Positions 1-7,274 of a stretch of 16,459 bases of DNA are shown one piece after another. Position 1 is the stretch's first letter. Each line of letters starts with the position of its first letter. The stretch covers positions 1-16,459 of the forward strand of contig SKSH01000211.1 of assembly GCA_007118075.1 (NCBI GenBank), written 5' to 3'. Under the pieces are notes generated by a model. That model was not told the origin of the DNA, made no database searches, and worked only from the letters and a program-made list of their open reading frames with translations. The translations under genes were made by a program, and so were the position numbers. The DNA comes from Halobacteriales archaeon (lineage in GTDB: Archaea > Halobacteriota > Halobacteria > Halobacteriales > SKSH01).

Positions 1-211
1 GAAACGCGGGGATCGATCATGTGACTGTGAGCTCGCACTACCCGATAACACTCTCTGTGTTGAGAGTTATCCCACCGTGTTTAACGTGTTTCTCTTTCGA
101 TTCACCGACCGCACTTCGCCGAATTATCGCCAATGAAGTGTTGAACGTTCCCACAGGCTGGGAGTGAGTTAATACCTTAAAACGTGTGTAACCACTAACC
201 AATACCACGTT
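1..211. other. Left-edge region with no identified gene
   Basis: No recognisable gene was found here. On the forward strand two frames stay open from the left edge, one to a TGA at 134-136 and one to a TGA at 166-168. The second could be the tail of a gene that starts outside the window, but neither translation resembles a family I know. A reverse-strand frame that reaches into this stretch is the antisense of the cupredoxin gene. An 8-bp palindrome, GAACGTTC, lies at 143-150. Its half-site spacing does not fit the NarO motif. The last 40 bases probably hold the promoter of the cupredoxin gene. Confidence 0.4.
176..182 (+). promoter_or_regulatory. Putative TATA box of the cupredoxin gene
   Basis: The sequence CTTAAAA is centred about 33 bp before the ATG at 212. 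That is close to the spacing expected for an archaeal TATA box serving a transcript with almost no leader. The call rests only on position and AT content. Confidence 0.35.
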
Positions 212-646
212 ATGCAAGATCGCAACCGACGTTGGTTCTTGAAAGCAGCAGGTGCCACCGTTGTGGCAGGCACGCTCGCAGGATGTATTGGCGATGATGA
301 CGATGATGAGATCGGTCCAGATGACTGGGAGGGGATCACCGAGATTACCCTCGAGGGGTATGCTGATCGTTGGGAGGGTATGGAACCGTCCTTCATCGAT
401 GGTGTAGCAAATCCGACCCTCTATCTCACTGAGGGAGAGGAGTACACGATCGAGTGGGTCAACGGTGATGGTGTCGACCACAACCTCCAGATCGAGAATG
501 ACGCTGGGGATGTCTTATACGAGACTGAGTTCGTCTCCGGGGTCGGCAACGGTGATACACTGACGTTTACCGCGACCGCCGAGATGACCACGTACATCTG
601 TGACGTGCATCGAGCCCAGCAAGTCGGCGACATCGAGATCGTGTGA
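212..646 (+). CDS. Tat-exported lipid-anchored cupredoxin (halocyanin-like)
   Basis: A 144-residue small blue-copper protein, probably an electron carrier on the outer face of the membrane. The N-terminus has a twin-arginine motif (R6-R7-W-F-L-K), a hydrophobic stretch and a lipobox LAGC with Cys25, so it should be exported folded by Tat and lipidated. An Asp-rich linker follows, then one cupredoxin domain (about 40-144). Visible copper ligands are His90 (in VDHNL), Cys130 and His133 (CDVH). Family members usually have Met as the axial ligand three or four residues after this His. Here those positions are Gln136 and Gln137, as in stellacyanin-type proteins with a Gln axial ligand. The gene faces the 3' end of the nos operon, so donating electrons to NosZ is plausible but inferred. 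The product is clear; the partner is not. Confidence 0.85.
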   Translation: MQDRNRRWFLKAAGATVVAGTLAGCIGDDDDDEIGPDDWEGITEITLEGYADRWEGMEPSFIDGVANPTLYLTEGEEYTIEWVNGDGVDHNLQIENDAGDVLYETEFVSGVGNGDTLTFTATAEMTTYICDVHRAQQVGDIEIV

Positions 647-695
647 CCAGCTTCGATAAAACGTAGATTCCCCCTACTTTACCAAGAATAATCGA

Positions 696-1268
696 CTACC
701 TGCGGGTATCGACCAGGCTATTCCAGTCGACGGTCGATCCATCGTGGTCAAACGCAAATGACTGGGCATCCTCCTTGTCACCGAACGGGATGGCATCGTA
801 CCCCATCGCTCCCTTCACTGGGGTGTCGATGACGAATTCGAGCAGCTCGAGTTCGGTGAAGTCCGAGACCTCAGCATGCGTTGAGATGTACAACTCTCCA
901 TCGACATCTGTCACCTCGTACGTGACTCGTGAATAGTCCGTTGCGAATGCAGCCGATCGCTCTCCGCCGGTCGCCAATTGCTGCGCATCATACTCGATGA
1001 ACTCGAAGAGGCTGTCGAATCCCACGGGTTCGTCCTCGCCATCGTAATACGCCTGAACCGCTGGCCCGAAGTGTCCCGCGATCTCCATCCCACATACTGC
1101 ACAGGTCTGGCCATCGGTGAGTGAGATTGGTTCGTAGTCGATATCCTCGTCATCACCGAGACAGCCAGCCACCGCAGTTAGCCCGATTATTCCTAACGAC
1201 TTCAACAAGGTTCTACGTGAGACAGGACAGGGTGTGGCGTGTCGGTGTTGGTGCGTCATAGTCATCAT
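696..1268 (-). CDS. nosL: NosL, copper-delivery lipoprotein for nitrous oxide reductase
   Basis: NosL is a membrane-anchored outer-face copper chaperone that supplies Cu(I) for the CuZ site of NosZ. The 190-residue product has a Tat motif (S-R18-R19-T-L-L-K), a hydrophobic core and lipobox VAGC with Cys36. The mature part opens with C56-A-V-C59-G-M61-E, the Cys/Met copper motif typical of the family. The rest has the expected mixed alpha/beta length and a conserved-looking GFDSLFEF segment. I chose the ATG at 1268 because it overlaps the nosY stop as ATGA. An in-frame ATG lies 18 codons upstream, inside nosY, and further ATGs at 1265 and 1259 are also possible. This is the last gene of the operon and ends convergently with the cupredoxin gene, leaving 49 bp between them. 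Confidence 0.88.
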   Translation of the reverse strand: MMTMTHQHRHATPCPVSRRTLLKSLGIIGLTAVAGCLGDDEDIDYEPISLTDGQTCAVCGMEIAGHFGPAVQAYYDGEDEPVGFDSLFEFIEYDAQQLATGGERSAAFATDYSRVTYEVTDVDGELYISTHAEVSDFTELELLEFVIDTPVKGAMGYDAIPFGDKEDAQSFAFDHDGSTVDWNSLVDTRR

Positions 1269-2149
1269 ATCCTCCGTCGGCCGAGCATGCTGCTCGCAAG
1301 GGCGATCGGGATGACGATCCAAGCGAGCATGGCGATAATCAACAGTGCTGTCGAGAGGCCGGTATTGGCCATGATGGTTGCGAATCCAGCATCTCCACCG
1401 GCATCAAGGGCACCGAGGACTAGTACCCGGAAGATACCCGCCGGATTCGTGAGTACCATCGCTTCGAGTGCGAATTCAGGGAGCTCGAAGGCGGAGATCA
1501 ACCCCAGCGCGAGCAGATCATGGACGAGCACGAACCATGCCCAGATGAGCAACGCGGCTCCAAGGGCATGCGTCTTCGCGGCGGCGACCGTCGAGATCAA
1601 CAATGCGATGGCGAGGAACACCAGTCCGAGTCCAACGGTACCGAGGAGGAAGGCGAGGAAGCCGTTCCACCCTGCGAGACCGAAGTCACGGACAAGCAGA
1701 ATACCGGCCAAACTGAACCCGATGAGGATCGAACCGGTGAGCGCGATGGATCGTCCCACATAGGTACCGATGGCGAGACGACCGCGGGTGATCGGGAGGG
1801 CGAACAACGCAGCTAGCCAGCCACTATCTTCCGCCCCAACAATCGCATCGTATCCGAAGGCGAGGGCGGCAAGCGGGACCAGATAAACCGCGAGAACCGC
1901 CAGGCTGCCGATGACCCGCTCGAATCCGTCTGGACCGACGCTCGACCCACTGAAGGTGAGCAGACCGAGGGAGAACGCGGCGAAGATAGCCGTCAGGGCG
2001 ATGGCCCATCGATTCTTCACCGCCAGGCGGTACTCGGTGGTTGCGATGGTACAGACATCGCGTAGTCCGCCATCTGTCCACCCAAAGGTGGCGACACCGT
2101 GAACGGTGTCATACCCGCCATCTGCGACTGAGGGTTGTTTGTCAGTCAT
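1265..2149 (-). CDS. nosY: NosY, ABC transporter permease for NosZ maturation
   Basis: A 294-residue integral membrane subunit that pairs with the ATPase NosF; the complex is needed for CuZ assembly on NosZ. The hydrophobic profile suggests six membrane segments, near residues 47-66, 80-100, 128-150, 160-186, 194-216 and 265-290, after a polar cytoplasmic N-terminus of about 45 residues. The stretch from GYDAIVGAEDSGWL to LPITRGRLAIGTYVGR matches the family's conserved cytoplasmic loop, where a G-x-D-x-I-x-G-E/A-x-x-x-G core precedes a short 'LP-[IV]-[ST]-R' motif. The ATG overlaps the nosF stop as ATGA and the stop overlaps nosL the same way, so translation of the three genes is probably coupled. 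The length is slightly above typical NosY because of the N-terminal extension. Confidence 0.9.
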   Translation of the reverse strand: MTDKQPSVADGGYDTVHGVATFGWTDGGLRDVCTIATTEYRLAVKNRWAIALTAIFAAFSLGLLTFSGSSVGPDGFERVIGSLAVLAVYLVPLAALAFGYDAIVGAEDSGWLAALFALPITRGRLAIGTYVGRSIALTGSILIGFSLAGILLVRDFGLAGWNGFLAFLLGTVGLGLVFLAIALLISTVAAAKTHALGAALLIWAWFVLVHDLLALGLISAFELPEFALEAMVLTNPAGIFRVLVLGALDAGGDAGFATIMANTGLSTALLIIAMLAWIVIPIALASSMLGRRRI

Positions 2150-3060
2150 GACCTACCAACCTCCACCGCAGCGTGAAAGGCAGCATCGAGCCCAGGTTTC
2201 TCGATATCGATGTCCTCCATATACCGGGTATCCAGCTGTTCGATGACCTCGACAACCTCAGATGGATGACAACTGAGTGTCACCTGCTCCTCTCCAACGA
2301 TGGTGGTCCCAAACGGTCGGATGATATCGACGAGCCGGCCGGCTGTGTCGTCGTCAGGGACGGAGATGGTGATCTCCGTGGTGCCTCCTGCAGTTTCGGT
2401 GAGTACCTCGACCGATCCGGCCGCTTTGAGTCGCCCCTCGTGTAAGATGGCCACCGCATTACACAGTCGCTCGATTTCATGAAGGTCATGTGAGGAGATG
2501 ATGATTGTTGCGTCACTGGTCTGACTTATCTCCTCGACGAGCTGATGGAACGTCTCGACTCCTCGTGGATCGAGACCGGCGGTCGGTTCGTCCAAGACTA
2601 GAATCGGTGGCTCGGCGAGCAAGGCCGCAGCAAGCCCGAGACGAGTCTGCATCCCATTGGAGTAACCAGCTACCTGCCGGTCTGCAGCATCGGTGAGATC
2701 GACCGTCTCGAGGACTGCTTCGATGCGAGGTGCTCGTGCCGTGTTGAGCGAACGGATGCGCCCATGGATCTCGAGCACTTCACGCCCGGTCAACAATCCA
2801 GGGAAACCTACACGCTCGGGGAGGAATCCGATGTGCTCTCTGACATTGCTGCCACCGTTTGCAACCGATTGCCCACCGACGGTGATCTCACCTGAATCCT
2901 GGTGGTCGTGTCCGACCAGGAGTTCAAACAGCGTTGTCTTACCAGCACCATTTGTCCCGAGGACACCGAAGGTCGATCCGGCTGGAATGTCGATACTGAC
3001 CGCTTCGAGCGCGGTCACGTTTCCGTACGTCTTGGTGATATCACTGAATTCAATCCTCAT
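2146..3060 (-). CDS. nosF: NosF, ABC transporter ATP-binding protein
   Basis: The cytoplasmic ATPase that drives the NosFY complex, which works with NosD in copper-site maturation of NosZ. In the 304-residue product the nucleotide-binding elements are all present: Walker A GTNGAGKTT (35-43), Q-loop region FLPER (about 79-83), signature YSNGM (133-137), Walker B LVLDEP (154-159) and H-loop SSHD (His191). The signature departs from LSGGQ/LSGGM but keeps the Gly. A C-terminal extension of about 85 residues is usual for this ABC-2-linked type. I chose the ATG at 3060, which starts the domain directly (MRIEFSDITKTYGN) and overlaps nosD by 11 bp. An upstream in-frame ATG at 3081 would give 311 residues. 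Confidence 0.9.
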   Translation of the reverse strand: MRIEFSDITKTYGNVTALEAVSIDIPAGSTFGVLGTNGAGKTTLFELLVGHDHQDSGEITVGGQSVANGGSNVREHIGFLPERVGFPGLLTGREVLEIHGRIRSLNTARAPRIEAVLETVDLTDAADRQVAGYSNGMQTRLGLAAALLAEPPILVLDEPTAGLDPRGVETFHQLVEEISQTSDATIIISSHDLHEIERLCNAVAILHEGRLKAAGSVEVLTETAGGTTEITISVPDDDTAGRLVDIIRPFGTTIVGEEQVTLSCHPSEVVEVIEQLDTRYMEDIDIEKPGLDAAFHAAVEVGRS

Positions 3061-4420
3061 AGTATGATCTCCAATGTTCATGGGGTGGCTCGGTCAGTGG
3101 GCGGTGATCGAAGATACCAGGGACCTCGATGACCGGGAACGAGCTCTCTGCAAGTCTGATGGCATCGAACGCAGGACTCTCAGAGAAGACCGCTGTCTCT
3201 GGGTTATCTTGGATGAGTTGTTCGATGATACCAGCCGGCTGGAATCGCACGTCGCTGGTGCCATCCCCGTCGAGATCGATCGATCTCGCATCTGACCAGT
3301 AGTTGCCCCGTTCGGAATCGTTCCATGCCGTCTGGGATCTCGTCGCCGTCGAGAGGACCGAGATGTCGTTGTGGATGAACGAGTTCCGGACGACGGTCTC
3401 GCCGCTGCTACCGGCGGTGAACTGGATCCCAAGATCGTTCTCGAGGATGAGATTGTCCTCGAAGAGATTGTTGTGAGCGTTGTAGACGAAGAATCCCTGT
3501 CCGTTGTTGACCACTTCGTTCCCACGGAGGACCGAATCATCGATATCCTTGACCAGGATGCCATGTGAGCTCGGTCCACGGTTGTCGATGGCGATGTTCC
3601 GCTCGATGGTCAGATTCTCACTCACCATGAGGGCGAACCCGACGTCGTTGTCGAAGGCGAGATTGCTCAGCAATCGGTTGTCATCTGAGTACATGTAGTG
3701 CACCCCGTAGCGAAGGTCCCAGAGGCGATTCTCCGCTGCGAGGACCGATGAGGACCACTGGAAGTAGATTCCATCTCTGACCTGGGTGATGTCGTTCCCG
3801 GTGACCTGGGCACCGGTTGCCTGCCAGAGATGGATCCCATTGCCCCGTTCTGAGGTCGGTACCGTTTCAGGCCCGATGATGGTCGAATCTTCGATTGTCA
3901 CATTCGGTGCACCATCGACCCAGATTCCAAAGAGGGACTCTGTGATCTGTACCGATGAGATGGTCGAGTTCGCTCCACTTACCATGATCCCGGCATCAGG
4001 TGCACTTCGGTCGAGCCCTGAGTTCGCCACCCACACCCCATCGATGGTCACGTCAGCTGCATCGATAGTGACGGCGGTTCCACTGCCGGTGGCGTCGATG
4101 AGGGCCATGCCGTCTGCATCGGCCGTAGATCGAAGTTCTACCCCTGGTGTCTCGATGACAATCCGTTCTTCGAATGCCCCTTTCAGTTCGATAACATCTC
4201 CAGGTGCAGCCGCGTCGAGCGCATCCTGGAGCCGTTCGAAGGTCTGATCATCGATCGTGGCGGTACCATCGCCCGCCGGTTCTACAGGGATGTAGACCTC
4301 CGGCTCTGGTGGAGACCAGAGTTCCTGCTCGGGATCATCGGTCGCAACCGCGATCGCACCGATGCCGAGGAGTGTGAGTAACACAGCGCCCGCGATGATG
4401 GCGAACCAGTGCTCGTTCAT
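3050..4420 (-). CDS. nosD: NosD, beta-helix protein for NosZ copper-site maturation
   Basis: A 456-residue outer-face protein needed for CuZ assembly, acting with NosF and NosY. Residues about 8-26 form one hydrophobic segment after a short N-terminus, a signal peptide or membrane anchor. No twin-arginine motif is visible, so export is probably by Sec. From about residue 55 the protein is a right-handed parallel beta-helix of the carbohydrate-binding/sugar-hydrolase type, with many repeats of the 'N-x-I-x-x-N-x-x-G-I' kind (for example GNDITQVRDGIYF and DNLILENDLGIQF). The region ERGNYWSDARSIDLDGDG is characteristic of NosD. The start overlaps the stop of the upstream membrane protein as ATGA. 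Length and order (Z-B-D-F-Y-L) fit known nos clusters. Confidence 0.92.
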   Translation of the reverse strand: MNEHWFAIIAGAVLLTLLGIGAIAVATDDPEQELWSPPEPEVYIPVEPAGDGTATIDDQTFERLQDALDAAAPGDVIELKGAFEERIVIETPGVELRSTADADGMALIDATGSGTAVTIDAADVTIDGVWVANSGLDRSAPDAGIMVSGANSTISSVQITESLFGIWVDGAPNVTIEDSTIIGPETVPTSERGNGIHLWQATGAQVTGNDITQVRDGIYFQWSSSVLAAENRLWDLRYGVHYMYSDDNRLLSNLAFDNDVGFALMVSENLTIERNIAIDNRGPSSHGILVKDIDDSVLRGNEVVNNGQGFFVYNAHNNLFEDNLILENDLGIQFTAGSSGETVVRNSFIHNDISVLSTATRSQTAWNDSERGNYWSDARSIDLDGDGTSDVRFQPAGIIEQLIQDNPETAVFSESPAFDAIRLAESSFPVIEVPGIFDHRPLTEPPHEHWRSYYED

Positions 4421-5160
4421 GAGCTATCACCGGAATCCGTTGTGTCGGCTGCAGCGCTCGACCTCCCTTGTTGCAACCGGTCACGAACTCGGCCGATAAC
4501 GCCCGCGATTAGCTGGGGGGTATCGCTGACCGTCGCCGGATTGCCCCGGAGTAAGAAGGAGATGATCAACATGATCACCGCTGTCGAGATCAGGTATCCA
4601 CCTGGGCCGATGGTAGCGAATCCGGATATATTGGCGATTTCATAGCTTCCGAAGACTGGCGGTGTGAACCCATCGTAGCCGGTCATCGGCGCGTTTGGGT
4701 CCAGCGAATGTCCTGCCTGGTGTAATCGGTACTGGATGATTGCGAACATGCCACCAAGAACTGCCATCGTACCGATGAGTTGACAGGTCAATCCAAGCCG
4801 TAACTTCCGCTCGGTTGGTGCGAGCGCCACGAAGATACCCGCTGCCGCCACGGCGAGCAACGCGAGGGGACCGAAGGTCCATTCGGGGACCGCGATGGCT
4901 CCCTCGTGTACGGCGAAGTTCGGCTCGACCAAGACCGGATCTGGATAGTGAAAGCCAACATATGAGTTGAGGAGTTGGACCTCCTCGTAATCGCCACCCA
5001 GTCGAGGGTAGGCGTAGAGATACACCGTGAGTGGGTCTCGGTACTGTGGGGCCGTCAGCACGATCCGCCAAGCTGGAAGGAAGATCGATCCGATCAACAA
5101 CATCGCGGCCGCGAGGGGAAGCCCTCTGCGGAGCTCGACAAACCGGCGAATCCGATCCAT
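4417..5160 (-). CDS. NosB-like polytopic membrane protein between nosZ and nosD
   Basis: A 247-residue membrane protein of unknown biochemical role. Hydrophobic segments lie near residues 13-33, 96-115, 123-143 and 187-205, so four membrane spans. Between the first two is a polar loop of about 60 residues with APQYRDPLTVYLYAYPRL, GGDYEE and LLNSYVGFHY. This resembles the conserved 'APQYP-x-G-L-x-x-x-I-Y' and 'N-x-L-N-x-Y-I-G' blocks of the NosB proteins found between nosZ and nosD in clade II bacterial nos clusters. The match is from memory of the pattern, so it is called NosB-like. The C-terminal 40 residues are polar and probably cytoplasmic. I chose the ATG at 5160, 27 bp after the nosZ stop; a TTG at 5181 is less likely. 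The stop overlaps nosD as ATGA. Confidence 0.65.
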   Translation of the reverse strand: MDRIRRFVELRRGLPLAAAMLLIGSIFLPAWRIVLTAPQYRDPLTVYLYAYPRLGGDYEEVQLLNSYVGFHYPDPVLVEPNFAVHEGAIAVPEWTFGPLALLAVAAAGIFVALAPTERKLRLGLTCQLIGTMAVLGGMFAIIQYRLHQAGHSLDPNAPMTGYDGFTPPVFGSYEIANISGFATIGPGGYLISTAVIMLIISFLLRGNPATVSDTPQLIAGVIGRVRDRLQQGRSSAAADTTDSGDSS

Positions 5161-5187
5161 GATCCAGCTACGGCGGGACAACCGAGA

Positions 5188-7086
5188 TCACTCCGCAGGT
5201 TCGACGAGGAGTCTCGAGCGCATCTCGAGGTGCAACGCACTGCAGAAATACGCACAGTAGATCCAGTACACCCCTGGCTTGTCAGCGGTGAAGGTGACTT
5301 CACGGGTCTCCTGTGGAGCCAGCTTGACGTTGATGTCGTACTGTGGGATTGCGAGAGAGTGCAGGATGTCCTCGGTGGTCTCGATGTTCGTGGTCGTGAT
5401 TGTGACCTCATCGCCCTCCTGGACGGTGATTTCTGGGAAGGAGAAGTTGTTCCGTTGGGAGATCATCTTGATGTGGACGTGACCGTCCTCGCGGATGATC
5501 TCCGCATCCTCAGGGGTGATGTAGTCCAATTCGAGGTCGTCCGGATCATAGATTCGAGCCGGATCGAGCTTGTCGGCACCGACGATCGTCGCGTCATGTG
5601 GCTCTGGATATGCTGGGGTATCCTTGACGAGCTGCATCCCCTCATCATCATCACCGATGTAGATCAGCTGGTCGTTCTCCGGATAGACTGGGCCAACCGG
5701 GAGGAACCGGTCCATCGAGAGCTTGTTTAGCACAATCAACCAGTCTCCAGCTGGATCTGCAGTGTACGATTCAGAGGCGATGAGGTGTCCGGGATTGTAA
5801 TGGACGTCGATCTTCTCGATGACCGGATCGGTCGATCCCTCCTCGGCCTGAACCGCAGCCTCGATGTCCCACTTAGCCACCTGGGAGTCGACGAAGAGCG
5901 AGGTGTAGGCATGGCCCCGGCCATCGTAGGCGGTGTGCAGCGGCCCACCACCGACCTCTGGGCGTCCGACGACCGCGTCGTTCGGATCGTCGATCCCATC
6001 AAGCATCGCGATATCGATGATTGAACACGTCGGATCGAGTTTACCACTCGCGATGGCGTACTGGTTATCGGGCGTCACACTGACCCCGTGAGGGCTCTTC
6101 GGGACATCGATGTAGTGGACGATCGGGTCAGATTGGTTGTGAGGACTGTCCTGTCGACCATCAACGACCGGGACGTCGTTGATCATCTCGTACTCACCAG
6201 CGGCGACGAGCTCCTCGATTTGTGGCGTGTCGAACGCCATGAGCCAGTCGGTATCAGGAGCGGTCATCTCCGCATCTGTCAGCCCAATCTCGCTGTTGTA
6301 ACAGGTCGCGAAGAACCATCGACCCTCCTTGTCGGAATCACCGTTGTCGAGGTTCCCATCGACCCGAACCTGCCATTCGACATTCATCGATTCTGGATCG
6401 ATCGCTGTCAGGACTGACTCGTAGTGGTCTGGGTCGTCAAGGTGACGTCCATCGTTCGGGATGGGCACCTCATATTCCCCGACGCCGAAGACAAGATCGG
6501 TATCAGGCATTCTTGCACAGGCACCGTGAGTCCCCTGCTGGTTGGGGATATCCACGATTGCGTCTGTCTCGAAGTACTTCAGGTTGATCCGGGCCATCCG
6601 GCCGTTGGCCTTGTCGTTGATGAACAGCCACCGGCCGTCGTAGTCATTATCTGTTTGACTCACGCGCGGGTGGTGTGTGTCCCCCCACGTGTAATCGCCG
6701 GCCTCCTCAAGCATCTGTCGGGACTCATCGTCGTGCCCGTGTCCACGTGCGCTCTCGTAATTGAACACCGGGATACGCATGATCTGTCGCATCGATGGGA
6801 CACCGTAGACTCGAACGTCCCCAGAGTGTCCTCCAGAGAGGAACGCGTAGTAGTCGTCGAGTTCTCCCGGTGGAACCTCCGTGTCAACATCGATGGGTCC
6901 TGTTCCATTGCCGTTGTCCGTGTCAAGGATATCGGTACATCCAGCGAATGATCCCATGAGCCCGGCGACCGCCCCGGCCTTCATGAAGTTCCGTCGATCG
7001 ACACCAAGTTGTGGGAGCAACATCTCCCTTTCATTGTCTGTCGTCGATCCATCCCCTGGATCCGATGCCGTTGTTTCTTGTGTCAT
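5188..7086 (-). CDS. nosZ: NosZ, nitrous oxide reductase (Tat-exported)
   Basis: The terminal denitrification enzyme, reducing N2O to N2 with two electrons on the outer side of the membrane. The 632-residue product has a Tat signal (D-R31-R32-N-F-M-K) and a hydrophobic stretch ending FAGC (Cys50), which resembles a lipobox. A seven-bladed propeller follows. The seven CuZ histidines can be placed: His138-His139 (GDTHHP), His187 (GTHGA), His333 (SPHGV), His384 (PLHTA), His434 (PGHLI) and His497 (EPHDA). The C-terminal cupredoxin domain (from about 540) has the CuA ligands His576, Cys611, Cys615, His619 and Met622. I prefer the ATG at 7086, since a GTG at 7107 lies too close to the likely TATA box. 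First gene of the nos operon; an upstream NarO-like site suggests anaerobic control. Confidence 0.95.
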   Translation of the reverse strand: MTQETTASDPGDGSTTDNEREMLLPQLGVDRRNFMKAGAVAGLMGSFAGCTDILDTDNGNGTGPIDVDTEVPPGELDDYYAFLSGGHSGDVRVYGVPSMRQIMRIPVFNYESARGHGHDDESRQMLEEAGDYTWGDTHHPRVSQTDNDYDGRWLFINDKANGRMARINLKYFETDAIVDIPNQQGTHGACARMPDTDLVFGVGEYEVPIPNDGRHLDDPDHYESVLTAIDPESMNVEWQVRVDGNLDNGDSDKEGRWFFATCYNSEIGLTDAEMTAPDTDWLMAFDTPQIEELVAAGEYEMINDVPVVDGRQDSPHNQSDPIVHYIDVPKSPHGVSVTPDNQYAIASGKLDPTCSIIDIAMLDGIDDPNDAVVGRPEVGGGPLHTAYDGRGHAYTSLFVDSQVAKWDIEAAVQAEEGSTDPVIEKIDVHYNPGHLIASESYTADPAGDWLIVLNKLSMDRFLPVGPVYPENDQLIYIGDDDEGMQLVKDTPAYPEPHDATIVGADKLDPARIYDPDDLELDYITPEDAEIIREDGHVHIKMISQRNNFSFPEITVQEGDEVTITTTNIETTEDILHSLAIPQYDINVKLAPQETREVTFTADKPGVYWIYCAYFCSALHLEMRSRLLVEPAE

Positions 7087-7119
7087 ATATTGGATCCTCG
7101 ATAGCACGGGGGGTCCGCG

Positions 7120-7126
7120 CTATATC
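7120..7126 (-). promoter_or_regulatory. Putative TATA box of nosZ
   Basis: Read on the reverse strand the sequence is GATATAG, centred about 37 bp upstream of the nosZ ATG at 7086. That predicts a leader of roughly ten bases. A second AT-rich box at 7211-7217 (CTATAAA on the reverse strand) could instead start a transcript with a leader of about 100 bases. Confidence 0.4.
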
Positions 7127-7187
7127 CTGGGCTACCGTACTCCGACGGATAGCGGTGTTCTCGGTTCCCATCGGGTGAGATGAGAGA

Positions 7188-7201
7188 GCGAACATGTTCG
7201 C
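7188..7201. promoter_or_regulatory. NarO-like operator between nosZ and the cupin gene
   Basis: A perfect 14-bp palindrome, GCGAACATGTTCGC, in the 188-bp space between two divergent genes. It contains CGAA-CATG-TTCG, an exact match to the CGAA-N4-TTCG inverted repeat reported for NarO, the regulator that activates denitrification genes in Haloferax volcanii. It lies about 70 bp upstream of the nearer nosZ TATA candidate and about 50 bp upstream of the cupin gene's, so it could serve either or both. Binding is inferred from the motif and from the neighbouring denitrification gene. Confidence 0.6.
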
Positions 7202-7244
7202 CATTTACCCTTTATAGGTCCCGTATCCCCCCGATTAACATATC

Positions 7245-7254
7245 AAATATTTAT
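7245..7254 (+). promoter_or_regulatory. Putative TATA box of the cupin gene
   Basis: An AT-rich block, AAATATTTAT, is centred about 25 bp before the ATG at 7275. This is the spacing expected for a leaderless archaeal transcript, and it supports that ATG over the TTG at 7260. The whole stretch 7238-7260 is strikingly AT-rich. Confidence 0.55.
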
Positions 7255-7274
7255 TATAATTGGACATCACCTCT

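Noticed and set aside
143..150. GAACGTTC palindrome upstream of the cupredoxin gene as a NarO site
   Set aside because: The half-sites abut with no spacer and lack the outer C and G, so it does not match CGAA-N4-TTCG. An 8-bp palindrome is expected by chance at this scale.
2640..2665. Loss of function of NosF from the YSNGM signature
   Set aside because: The Gly and the Ser are kept and the other motifs are intact; variants of LSGGQ occur in active ABC ATPases of this type.
3786..4247. Repeated pattern in the nosD region as a DNA repeat array
   Set aside because: The periodicity is at protein level, from beta-helix turns; the bases do not repeat exactly.
4975..5730. Long forward open frame of about 250 codons antisense to nosZ and the NosB-like gene
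   Set aside because: Its translation has no family features. Long antisense frames are common in GC-rich haloarchaeal DNA, and the reverse-strand genes have clear copper ligands and membrane segments.
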